Part shown: one piece after another, positions 10,301 to 18,334 of the stretch
Layout of the letters: each line of letters begins with the position of its first letter
How positions within the stretch are numbered: position 1 is the first letter of the stretch
NCBI GenBank assembly: GCA_027576995.1
Contig: JANBQC010000534.1
Coordinates: 1-19,728 of the forward strand
Length of the DNA: 19,728 bases
From: Dimargaris cristalligena
Taxonomy: Eukaryota > Kickxellomycota > Dimargaritomycetes > Dimargaritales > Dimargaritaceae
Reading direction: 5' to 3'
Program-made: the position numbers and the translations under genes
The notes under the pieces: model-generated
Seen by the model: only the letters and a program-made list of their open reading frames with translations
What the model was told of the DNA's origin: nothing
The model's database searches: none

Positions 10301-10675
10301 TGATAAGGGGAGTTATCGGACGATAAAACGACCAGGTCCGGTGTTTTACTAAGGGAAGCTGCGCGCCGGCTCAGTAGCCATGAGGGGGGGGGGCTCTAGG
10401 TAAACCACCCCCAAGACCAAGAAATGTTATAGGGACCGGCGAAATAAAGCTGACACCGATTTTACCGGAGTGGCATGTATACCTATTGATGTTGGCAACG
10501 ACTTGGCCGGCTGTTGAAGCGAGTTCAGTGTAGTTTGGTTAGGCTGCGAGATACCAGACAGCCGTTGGCTAGAAGAGCGAGCGACTGTGTGAATTGCTCG
10601 CCCGAATGTCGATCTCGACCGGGTGAGTTGTTTGACTTGCACCACTCGGGGGCCCAAGTTTTGCAGTGGCAGCAT
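7317..10675 (-). CDS. Second PPR-like mitochondrial protein, proposed join(7317..10198,10483..10675), 1024 aa
   Basis: The long frame runs from 10250 (TTG) to TAG at 7317; its first ATG is 10208, in good context (ACCATG), giving 963 residues if unspliced. I prefer a two-exon model. ATG 10675 lies in a perfect GCCACCATG context behind a TATA run and opens 64 residues with no Asp or Glu, six Arg, two Lys and many Ser/Thr, a textbook mitochondrial presequence. Donor G|GTATAC (10482) and acceptor CTATAG|TC (10199) join in frame (3075 bases). In spliced numbering, PPR-like helical pairs are visible at about 320-362, 598-643 and 681-717. They are more diverged than those of the neighbouring PPR gene, and no catalytic domain is seen. 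A role in organelle RNA expression is inferred. If the intron is wrong, the coding region is 7317-10208. Confidence 0.85.
10199..10482 (-). other. Proposed intron of the second PPR gene (284 bases)
   Basis: The donor is GTATAC after ...ATAG and the acceptor is TATAG. Two CTAAT branch-like motifs lie about 40-50 bases before the acceptor, followed by a C/T-rich stretch. The phases agree: exon 1 leaves one base (G) and exon 2 starts with TC, completing GTC (Val). The acceptor lies just inside the unspliced ATG at 10208, so splicing removes that start codon. The frame match alone has a one-in-three chance; the presequence and promoter upstream are what make it persuasive. Confidence 0.6.
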
Positions 10676-10710
10676 GGTGGCCGTTTTGAGGGTAGGAATA
10701 GTGAGAAATA

Positions 10711-10728
10711 ATATATATATATATAAAA
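10711..10728 (-). promoter_or_regulatory. TATA box for the first exon of the second PPR gene
   Basis: On the minus strand the sequence reads TTTTATATATATATATAT, 36-53 bases upstream of the ATG at 10675, and leads into a short leader ending GCCACCATG. The spacing implies a very short 5' untranslated region. The run could also be a simple AT repeat. Confidence 0.5.
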
Positions 10729-11825
10729 CACGCAAACAAGACTATTGGAAGTAGAGGACAGTTCAAAAGGCGGCTGTCCATGAGCTTGCTAAAAGCAATA
10801 GCACTGTACAGAAAATACGACTGCCTCCACCACTGGACTGGATTGAGGAATTCCGAATGAACGGATCTGAGAAGTAGGCTGGCGGTATGGATGGGTTACT
10901 TTAACCAAGCGCACCACTAGTGGGGCAATGCAGACTATCAACCAATGAGCAGAGCATGTCAATTGGCTGTTTTGTGGACTTGACTTGACCCCCTGGCCTA
11001 TTATATTATTCGACAGATAATACGTATAGCCGTTTAGTAGAATCGGGCTTTATCTTTAGGAATCTGTCTGTCGCGTAATTCATCGGGGATAAGGTGCGGC
11101 TTTAGGGTACCTCCTGTCGCGGAGCCCACCTTCGTTCTAAGATAGTTTTATTTCCAAAACACCGGCAGGGAAATGATGGCAAATAGCCTCTCCCCCAAAG
11201 GAGATGCCATGGCGGCCGAAGGCCGCGTCCACTCCCGGAAGATTAATTCAACGCCGTCCACAGTAATGTGGGTTTGTCAAACCCCGCCAATGGGTTGTTG
11301 GGGCCCAGGAGGGGGGGTTGCCAAAAGAACAGGGAGGGCATTAAAGAACTCCGTTACTACATTTTCAACCAATCCATGTTATTCCATCTGTCGGCCTGAG
11401 TCCCAACTTCCCTCGGGCGACCCGTGGTGGCGTTATCCCTCGCTTCGCCAGCCTTGAGGGTTCCACAGGTGCGCCCCAGCCCCCCCTGTTGTTGTTCCCC
11501 ATCCTTACCGGTTTACTATCATTCCCCTTTTCTTCCCTTGAAACCGGCGCGGCTTGGTGCTTCGGCAGGGGTCGTGGATACAATAGTGGATTGTTGGCCT
11601 TTTTATAAATAAACATCATCCCGGCCATTTCCCGGAGAGTATAGGGCTGCCTTTTGTTGTTATTTTTCTGCATTTAGCTATTAATTGATTTGCTTTGACC
11701 CGAAGCCCGCCTTCGTTACTTATCCTAGTATTTAGTATTTGGCATTTTCCGGGTGGTATTGGCGTACTCCTGCATTTCGTATGTTATCGGAGCCCTCGTT
11801 AAGAGTTCGTACCTAATTTAATTTT
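10729..11825. other. Intergenic region between divergent genes, no supported gene
   Basis: About 1.1 kb separates the second PPR gene from the F-box-like gene. Two overlapping antisense frames occur: 94 codons at 11173-11457 (+) and 102 codons at 11365-11673 (-). Both begin with ATG, but neither shows a domain, signal peptide or strong start context. Two short GC hairpins are visible: GCGGCC-GAA-GGCCGC at 11212-11226 and CGAAG-CCCGC-CTTCG at 11701-11715. The stretch probably contains promoters for both flanking genes. Confidence 0.5.
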
Positions 11826-11833
11826 CTATATAG
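11826..11833 (+). promoter_or_regulatory. TATA box of the F-box-like gene
   Basis: CTATATAG lies 28-35 bases ahead of the ATG at 11861. If used, it gives a very short leader, like that proposed for the second PPR gene. Confidence 0.45.
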
Positions 11834-11860
11834 TTAACGGGACAATAGCCCCTGGTAGCC

Positions 11861-13335
11861 ATGCTTCAAAACCATTACCCCCAACGGTGGGCCATTGGCA
11901 TCTACCTCGGGATACTGTGCACCCTGCCCTACCACCCTATTTGGGCGGACAACTGCATAAGCCACCACACCCGTTGCTTTACTTTTGACCTTCAACCGGG
12001 CAAAGTCCACCAGGCCCAAGCCACTTTTCCTTATTGGTGGGGCACTCCAGCTAGCAGCCCTAAGCCTAAACAAAACCCGGCCAAGCTCTCAACACCTCCA
12101 GTGTATTGGAACGCCCCCCCGCCCCTCCCTAAACCGGCTGTACCGACGAAGAGCCGCTACGAACGTATCCCCAAAGAAAAGTTTGAAATGTTTTTCCTTC
12201 CAGCTGAGGTGCTCGACATTTTCGTGGGTGACTTTGCCAGCCTCGGCGCGAATGATATTATAAAGGTATATTGACACTATTCAAATGGTTCGAGTCGCGG
12301 TAATTCCGGATGCTCTCCATTTTTTGCCCGCCATTCTATGGATTTAACCATATCTCTTCAACTGTGCGTCTGGCCAGGTGGCCATGATATTTTATCTAAC
12401 CACTCGCTTTCGAATATTTATTGACTGGGGGTGTGACATTGTTTTTATATCTATTTAACCCAACCGTACGAATGGGACCACACACCGTCTAGGCACGCCA
12501 TGTCTTTTGGAAGTATGTCCTCAGCGGAACATTGACCGAAACCGAGTCTCGTGGGGTTATATTGGCCTTGGACATGCTACCCCTACGCCACATGTACCAG
12601 GTTGTATACCAATACATGTTTGCCCGCACGCCCTTTAACCCTAATACCGACGACGCGAGCCTGGCCGGAAAGCCCTGTGTACATCGTATTAAACGAAATG
12701 TGCCTTTTACATTGCTCCAACAGGGGCAGCCGGAATTGGCGGTCGCCGTTTTAAAAAAGGTTCACCAGTGGTCCCTAACGGTAACGGATTCTAGGCCGAA
12801 TTCCCGTTCGGCATCGCCCGAACCCGGCGTGTTGCCGTCACTGTGGTCAGTAAAATCATCACTGCTGTCGCCAGACATGTCCTACCGTACCTGGGCGTCG
12901 TCAATTTGGACTGTCCTGGTCCGCAATTGTTTAAATACGGCTGCCGTTCTCAATGACGGCGACGGAATTTACCTGCTCCTTCAACTTCTCCGGTCATTAG
13001 GCGAAGAGCACCGTTTCTCTGGGGAGCCACTCCTAGCCACGTATTTGGCAGCCTTTTGGTTCACGAACGACGAGGCCATGGATGAATTAAGTCGGGCGCT
13101 CGAATGTGGCCAAGTGAACCCAGACCACACCGACCTGTGCTATCAATTAAAAGCAGGTAGTTTTGGGGGGCTGGTCCCGCGGGCTCGTCAGCAAATATTG
13201 GCTAGGGGAGGCCCGGTTTTAGGTCAAGCCATTTGGTCAACCCGGCCCTTCTCTATTAGCCCCCAAACTTCCAAAGGCAAGGTCTTGGCTGCTTTAGAAC
13301 GACCCCAACACCCGCAATTTATTGCATTTAAATGA
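11861..13335 (+). CDS. F-box-like protein with N-terminal signal sequence, join(11861..12265,12493..13335), 415 aa
   Basis: Exon 1 starts at ATG 11861 (G at -3) and encodes 135 residues. Exon 2 adds 280 and ends at TGA 13333-13335. Residues 11-29 are hydrophobic and end in PIWA|DN, a plausible signal peptide or membrane anchor. A Pro/Lys-rich stretch follows (about 62-98). An F-box-like motif then begins at residue 113 with LPAEVLDIF; only after splicing does it continue with the ARHVFWKYV segment, matching the LPxEVLxxIF...V..W pattern of F-box domains. The rest (150-415) is helical-looking with no recognised repeats. Cytosolic F-box proteins recruit substrates to SCF ubiquitin ligases; a signal sequence is hard to reconcile with that role, so either the F-box has been repurposed or one of the two readings is wrong. 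No partner genes lie nearby. Confidence 0.75.
12266..12492 (+). other. Proposed intron of the F-box-like gene (227 bases)
   Basis: The donor AAG|GTATAT ends exon 1 at a codon boundary. The acceptor GTCTAG|GCA is also at a codon boundary, so exons of 405 and 843 bases join in frame. The exon 2 frame has no plausible ATG of its own near its start; the first codon available there is TTG at 12532. The branch site is weak: TTAAC about 40 bases, or CTAAC about 95 bases, before the acceptor. Joining produces a contiguous F-box-like motif, which is the main support. Confidence 0.7.
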
Positions 13336-13374
13336 TGATCTTGGTCGTCTTTATATTGTGAAACTCGGTAGCGT

Positions 13375-13380
13375 AATAAA
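13375..13380 (+). terminator. Polyadenylation signal AATAAA
   Basis: An exact AATAAA lies 40 bases after the stop codon of the F-box-like gene, within GCGTAATAAAGTT. Confidence 0.55.
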
Positions 13381-14735
13381 GTTCCTAATATAACCTTTGA
13401 CTGGATTCCGGTCGGTGGCTACTCAAGGCGAACGGCTGAGTAATGCTTCACTTGCCCATTTTCCCCGGTTCCCGTTATTATTGAATGGGTGGGAATCCGA
13501 TACGAGTGTCTTCACAGACTTGACCGGCGGCAAAGTGTATCTATTGATGTACTAAGCCAGCTTTAGGACGGAAACCTCCTCCTTCCGCTTAAGAGACATC
13601 AGGGGGCACTTATATGAGTAGCTTACAGAGGGGCATAAAGAATAGCCCAGGTCTTCTTTTAACCAGTTGATTGGTACAGCATATGGGTGAAATTCATTAT
13701 TAGCCAATTGTATTTGCCTCACCCAACGGATCTTATGTCATACAACCCAGCTGAACCTCACCCATATTTTCTCTAGCATACGTTTCTGGACTCAAATAGA
13801 TACTTCATAATACTTAATTAATTTTGTTGTGGATGGTATAGTTCAGACCGATGATGCGGAAGAAACTTCACACAGCCCATTTAACCATAACTGCTTTGTA
13901 GAACACACACAAACCAGTCTGTATAAAACAGTATAAATGCCTTCGATTACCAACCTTATGACGAAACAATTAGTGGGCAGGCCACACGGTTGAGTAGCGG
14001 CTGGATGCTAGCCAAAGTCAGCATAGGCCAAGTTGCAACGTCCTCGATTTACAGTTACCGTATAATAGGGTTGCCCACTACTAGTATCGAAACCACCCAC
14101 CATTATCGTATCCATAACTCGTCTCCCGACAAGTCCGAATGTTCCTAAACGGAACGATGTCATTTTTGGGGTAGCCATTACATATATATACACTGCATGG
14201 TATCTACTTCGTTAAATATTTATAAACAACTAGGTTTGTAATTGTCATGCCGACCAATCTGTCCTAAGAGGGCTGTGAGACCTTTCCATATGAGTCGCAT
14301 ATATTGGGACTTATTGTAACACGAGGGATCTCCTAGTTTATTTTCTTGCTTTTACCGTTGGACTCAGCCCCTGGCACAGGCATGGATCCGAAGACTCCTC
14401 CCCAGGTTACAACTCGTTAGCTCGTTAGCTTATATTATCCCTTGTTTATCTAATAAACCCTTATCCGTTTATCCATGGTTAGTAAGTGTGCACTTGACAC
14501 TGCACCTGATTGAGGTCTACCTTCTAGGACTCTTTGCGGATTAAGACTGGTTAACCACTGTAAAATCACTTTGGCTGAGCCTGATATCAATTTCCTATTT
14601 CACTAATAGTCGCTTACTTAACGTACTAATTCTCACCACACTCCTTGTATATACCTATTCACCTAAATGATGCCCACTAATGTTGAGCAGCGCCTATTTA
14701 CAGTCCTAATAACTAATGGCTACGGTTTACAGGAT
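13381..14735. other. Intergenic region containing a MITE-like element, no supported gene
   Basis: Apart from the element at 13684-13764, nothing coding is convincing. A minus-strand frame from ATG 14178 to 14008 (56 codons) has a TATA-like run directly against its start codon, too close to serve as its promoter, and shows no domain. A short tandem repeat, CTCGTTAG-CTCGTTAG, is at about 14413-14428. The region is AT-rich. Confidence 0.5.
13684..13764. mobile_element. MITE-like element, copy 2 (81 bp)
   Basis: The left end TGGGTGAAATTCA (13684-13696) is identical to the left end of copy 1. The inverted right end, TGAACCTCACCCA (13752-13764), pairs at 11 of 13 positions. TA flanks both ends (13682-13683 and 13765-13766). 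Its last 40 bases match copy 1 at 28 of 40 positions without gaps. An extra internal GCCTCACCCA (13716-13725) echoes the right terminus. It is shorter than copy 1 in the middle, so it is probably an internal-deletion relative. It lies about 350 bases downstream of the F-box-like gene. Confidence 0.65.
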
Positions 14736-14741
14736 TTTATT
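14736..14741 (-). terminator. Possible polyadenylation signal AATAAA (minus strand)
   Basis: TTTATT on the plus strand reads AATAAA on the minus strand, within TATAAATAAAATCC. It lies about 140 bases past the end of the 166-codon frame and about 715 bases past the anoctamin stop, and could serve either. Confidence 0.3.
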
Positions 14742-14879
14742 TATAGCAATCTGGTAGAAATCACCAGCAGGTGGGAAAGGATTAGGGTTCCAACAAGCTG
14801 GACAAATTAAGTAAATAATCGAGGAGCCAACCGAGAGGAAAGGTATTTAATAGAGTGGTGGGGATATTGAATGGCGGGA

Positions 14880-15380
14880 TTATAAAAGACTCGTTGCCAA
14901 TAAAAATAGTTTCAATGTAGCTAATATTGCAGAGTTAAAGCCTTCAGGGGCACCATGAGGCTGTATACATAGTGACGACTCCAAGGCAATAAAACAATGT
15001 GTTCCTGGAGGTCTTAAATGGAAAAGGAAGACCCCAAGATTCATACTTAAAAGAGGGACAGTACGGAAATACGGCGTTTTGAAGACGGTGTACATGGAAA
15101 TGGTGGTATAGGTGGCATATTCGTGTGTATCCATTAAACTCCTACTTGACAACATCCCCATCTGATGTATTACCAGGTTGAACGTATTTTTTTTTTTGAG
15201 TTCAAATAGCATCCAACTAACTATATATAAGCAATAGTCTAGGGGATACAGGGGGTTGGAAACCACCCAACCGTATAATTGGATAGAGTTCAATATAACT
15301 GTATAGGAATTCGAATGGCATATAAATAGAGCAACGGATGAAAAACTTATATAATTTTTAGTCAGTAGATCCAGTCTCAT
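14880..15380 (-). CDS. Doubtful hydrophobic ORF, 166 aa
   Basis: ATG 15380 to TAA 14880, starting about 75 bases downstream of the anoctamin stop on the same strand. The protein is rich in aromatic and hydrophobic residues, with a possible membrane segment in the first 60 residues and a hydrophobic C-terminus (about 148-166, ending LLATSLL). A run of nine T on the plus strand makes a Lys-Lys-Lys-Asn stretch. Codon use is AT-rich with many ATA codons, unlike the GC-richer neighbouring genes, and the start context is poor (C at -3). No family is recognised. It may be chance, or part of the anoctamin 3' untranslated region, which could end at the minus-strand AATAAA at 14741-14736. Confidence 0.22.
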   Translation of the reverse strand: MRLDLLTKNYISFSSVALFICHSNSYTVILNSIQLYGWVVSNPLYPLDYCLYIVSWMLFELKKKNTFNLVIHQMGMLSSRSLMDTHEYATYTTISMYTVFKTPYFRTVPLLSMNLGVFLFHLRPPGTHCFIALESSLCIQPHGAPEGFNSAILATLKLFLLATSLL

Positions 15381-15455
15381 CAGCCAGAGCTGCCGTCATT
15401 CAATTGGACTGGTCTCTTCACCCATACGTAGTATCCGCTAATATTGACCGAGTCC

Positions 15456-18334
15456 TTATTGGGATTTGAAAGCCGCGGAGATAATGTGTTCGCCAATTGC
15501 CTGCCCTGTTGTATCCCGCGACCGGGCATTAAGTTGGGGTGAAAATGTAGCCGAGGGCGATAGGCTTAAGATATCAGCAATACCAGTGCCCCGGCGGGGC
15601 GGGGTAGAGGGCACCGGCGAGCCCACCGTCGCCATCGAGTGGGGGGATGCAGCCAGCTCGCTCATGAGCTCCCGTTTTTGTTGGTAGTCATTCAGGGCCA
15701 GTAGGTTCTGGCCGGCACTGGGGAAGGAGCGGATGATCAACTTAATCAGCCAATGTAGGCTAAAGTAGAGATGCTCAGTCACAAATACGACCAGCAGGGC
15801 CATGGTCAGGTCCGTATTACCGTAGAGGCGGGCATCGCGTGACGGGGGGAAAATGCTTCCGAATTGATAAACTAGCAGGGCATTGGTGATGGAAGCCAGC
15901 CAGCAGAGCAGTTTTAAGTTGTTGAGCCAGGGCCCAATGGTTTCGCAGCGCTGCGGAGTGGGGCGCCTAAATTTTACAAGAGGGAATATTGAATCGATAA
16001 AGGACATACATATCATTAGGTGAGTGGCGTGTATGTCACCGACAAATACACTAAAGTGAAAAAACTAGATAAGTCGAAAATCGCACATCCAGGGCTATAA
16101 ATGACACACCATGTACCCATCATTCACATACTGAATCTCCCTAATCTAGAACCTCGTGCTACATACCGAACATTCATGCATATTTTCACAGCATCGGAGC
16201 GTAACTCAACCCAGTTGTTGATGAAGGACACCAGGGGGGTGAGGGGCCATACGATTGAGAAGAGAGCCACAAAGCCAAACTGGGTCACCATTTCCGAATA
16301 ATCGTCGTAAATATCGTATTCCGGTAGGTCATATTCACGCAGGGCGCGCTTTACCAACCGCTTACGCAATGAAGGGGGGGCTTCGGCAATTCGGGGTCGG
16401 TGATGGATCAGGGATGGATCAAACACCGGATGGGGTGGAGAGGCGGAAGTGGAAACCCGCGCACCGATTTCGGCGCGCGCTATATCGCGAGGATCTACAC
16501 CTTCGTCATCGGCCTCAGCCCCGGTCAGGTGGGCCTCTGGATGAGAAGCCTGGTCTGAGTCCACGCTGGATTCCGAAAGAGTGGGTGAGAGCGGCACCCC
16601 CGCCAGGTTAGGCATGGCCGCGGGTGAATCGGCAGCCGGTGTCCTCGGGTGATGGTTTGGGGGCGTAGCGGATGGCCGGCCACCTGACTTCGTGCCCGAC
16701 GAAAAGGGACCCCCTTTGGCAATATAGCGGGTGGCCAAGGGGATGAGGGTCTCTTGGAAGAGGCTTAGGATTTGACCCGTCATAACGAAGAAGAACAAAT
16801 TGTTGAGTAGGAGGTCGTTGGCAGAGGTTTCGGACATTTTCAAGTGGGGGATTTCATCTCCTTCGAACAACGTCTGCTCTTTCGGAGACATGCCCGGCCT
16901 GGGCGACCCAATGAGGGCTGCCGACCATTGAAGTAGCCACTGGTTAATTGGGGCGCGGAAAGGAATATAGACCCAAGCGACGAGGAAGAGGGAGAGATAA
17001 TTGACCAAGAAACTCAGGATAAAGATCTTCTGCGACAGCTGATTTTCGTATTGGTCGACGGTGCGGTAGTTTTCGTAGTTGTTCATCCGACGGGCCAAGC
17101 CTAGGTACAGCTCACTGGCCTTGGCCATGAGGAGGGAGTACAGAATCACGGGAACATAAGTGGCGTAGGCCTGCAGGGGACCTGTATAGTGTTCATCCGC
17201 TAGAGTCTGGAGGGCGAAGAGGAACCCGATGACTAGGGCCAGGAAGGCGGTTCCCAGAAGAAGCATTGGGGCCGTGACCATACGGCGAAGCCAGCCTTGC
17301 GATATAGGGAAGTAGGGCACCGCCTCGCCGGTGATGGGGTCGGTCACCAAGGCCAGGGGTGTAAACCGAGGCTGAATCTCGTCGACGGCCGCCAAATTCC
17401 GGGTACCCCAGAAGGTGGCGATATCCGTCTGACGTCGAGCCCACATTTCGGTGAAGGTCAGACCCCACGGTATTATAAAGAGGGCCAAGGACGCGGAGTA
17501 GTAGTGGCCGGCCAAGTAGGCCACTAGACCTACGGCCGACGGGGGGATGAGCCACAGGAAATAGAACTGCAGAAAGGCGAAGTAAAGGGCCACCTTTTCG
17601 CCCAGCTGATCCCGAATGGCCAGTAAATCGCGTTGGTCAATTAACCACTTGGTTGACCACGTCCGCATCCACTGCCGCGTGAACCGCTTGTTGTGGAGGG
17701 CGAAAATGGTGGCGATGGACGGGTGTCGGTCCGGGTGGAGGCCCGCCCCGCCACCGTCGCCCTCGGTGGGCGCGGCCGTCAACAGGTGATATACCAAACG
17801 CAGTCGCTCGGCGGGAGAGATGTTGGATAAGTCGCCGGGATTCAGCTGCAGCATTTTGAACAGTGCTGCCTGGCCATCCGCGTCCACGGGCCCGCTGGTA
17901 TCATCCATTCCCGGGGATGCGGGCAGTGTGGAGCTGAGGGAAGCATCGAGACTGGTGGCCTTCAGTACCCGCACCCCCGCAATCCAGTCATGGGCCCGGC
18001 TGCGTAACAGACGGGACTGTAAGCAAGCCTCGGGGCAGGTTACAAACAGGAATATTTGGCCAGGTCGGGTCGCTTCTTCGTCAACGTACCATTCCAAACC
18101 AACGTGGGTAAGCCGGTCCAGTACGTCGTGGTAAGCCTGTAGGGCCTGCTGCTCTAAATGAGGTCGACTGGGGGCCTCGGTGCCGGAGGCGGTTGCTGAA
18201 GTATCATACTGAAACACTACCACGTAATCGACTAGCTCCGAGGGGTCTAATTTCTCGGCGGGTCTGTGTGGTGGGCTCCAGAAGTGTGGAGAGTGCAACT
18301 TTTCCTTGAGGCGAGCCGGCAAGGAAGTAGCCAT
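15456..18334 (-). CDS. Anoctamin/TMEM16-family membrane protein, join(15456..15966,16167..18334), 892 aa
   Basis: ATG 18334 (ACCATGG) opens exon 1 (2168 bases); exon 2 (511 bases) ends at TAA 15456. Residues 1-245 form the cytosolic N-terminal domain. About ten membrane segments follow: TM1 about 248-276, TM2 279-298, TM3 350-376, TM4 390-414, TM5 436-458, TM6 505-540, TM7 680-705, TM8 702-720, TM9 739-760 and TM10 774-801. Family signatures include EMWARRQTDIATFWGTRN (about 296-313), NYRTVDQYENQL and, across the splice, NVRRPTPQRCETIGPWL. Residues matching the five Ca2+ ligands of fungal TMEM16 scramblases are present: E528 (TM6), D678 and E681 (TM7), E710 and D714 (TM8). Known fungal relatives are Ca2+-activated lipid scramblases, or Ist2-type ER-plasma membrane tethers. 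Unusual: about 100 extra Ser/Pro-rich residues between TM6 and TM7, and a 90-residue Ser/Pro-rich tail without an obvious polybasic end. Confidence 0.93.
15967..16166 (-). other. Intron of the anoctamin gene (200 bases)
   Basis: The donor is TTCG|GTATGT, a strong fungal consensus; the acceptor is AAATTTAG|GCGCCC. Exon 1 ends with two codon bases (CG) and exon 2 supplies G, making CGG (Arg723). The total coding length is 2679 bases, divisible by three. Unspliced, exon 1 would run into 14 unrelated codons and stop before TM9 and TM10. Spliced, the conserved segment after TM8 is restored. A CTAAT branch-like motif lies about 50 bases upstream of the acceptor. Confidence 0.9.

Noticed and set aside
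10383..10393. Run of about ten G
   Set aside because: A simple homopolymer in the proposed intron of the second PPR gene; a single G-run cannot form an intramolecular quadruplex on its own.
11173..11673. Two overlapping antisense frames of 94 (+) and 102 (-) codons
   Set aside because: They overlap on opposite strands, their composition looks like translated GC-rich intergenic DNA (many Gly, Pro, Arg, Trp), and neither has a signal peptide, domain or strong start context.
12286..12300. GGTTCGAGTCG resembling a tRNA B box
   Set aside because: It ends CG rather than CC, has no matching A box or acceptor stem within tRNA distance, and lies inside the proposed intron of the F-box-like gene.
14008..14178. 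56-codon minus-strand frame starting MATPKMTSF
   Set aside because: A TATA-like run touches the start codon, leaving no room for a leader. There is no motif and no polyadenylation signal nearby.
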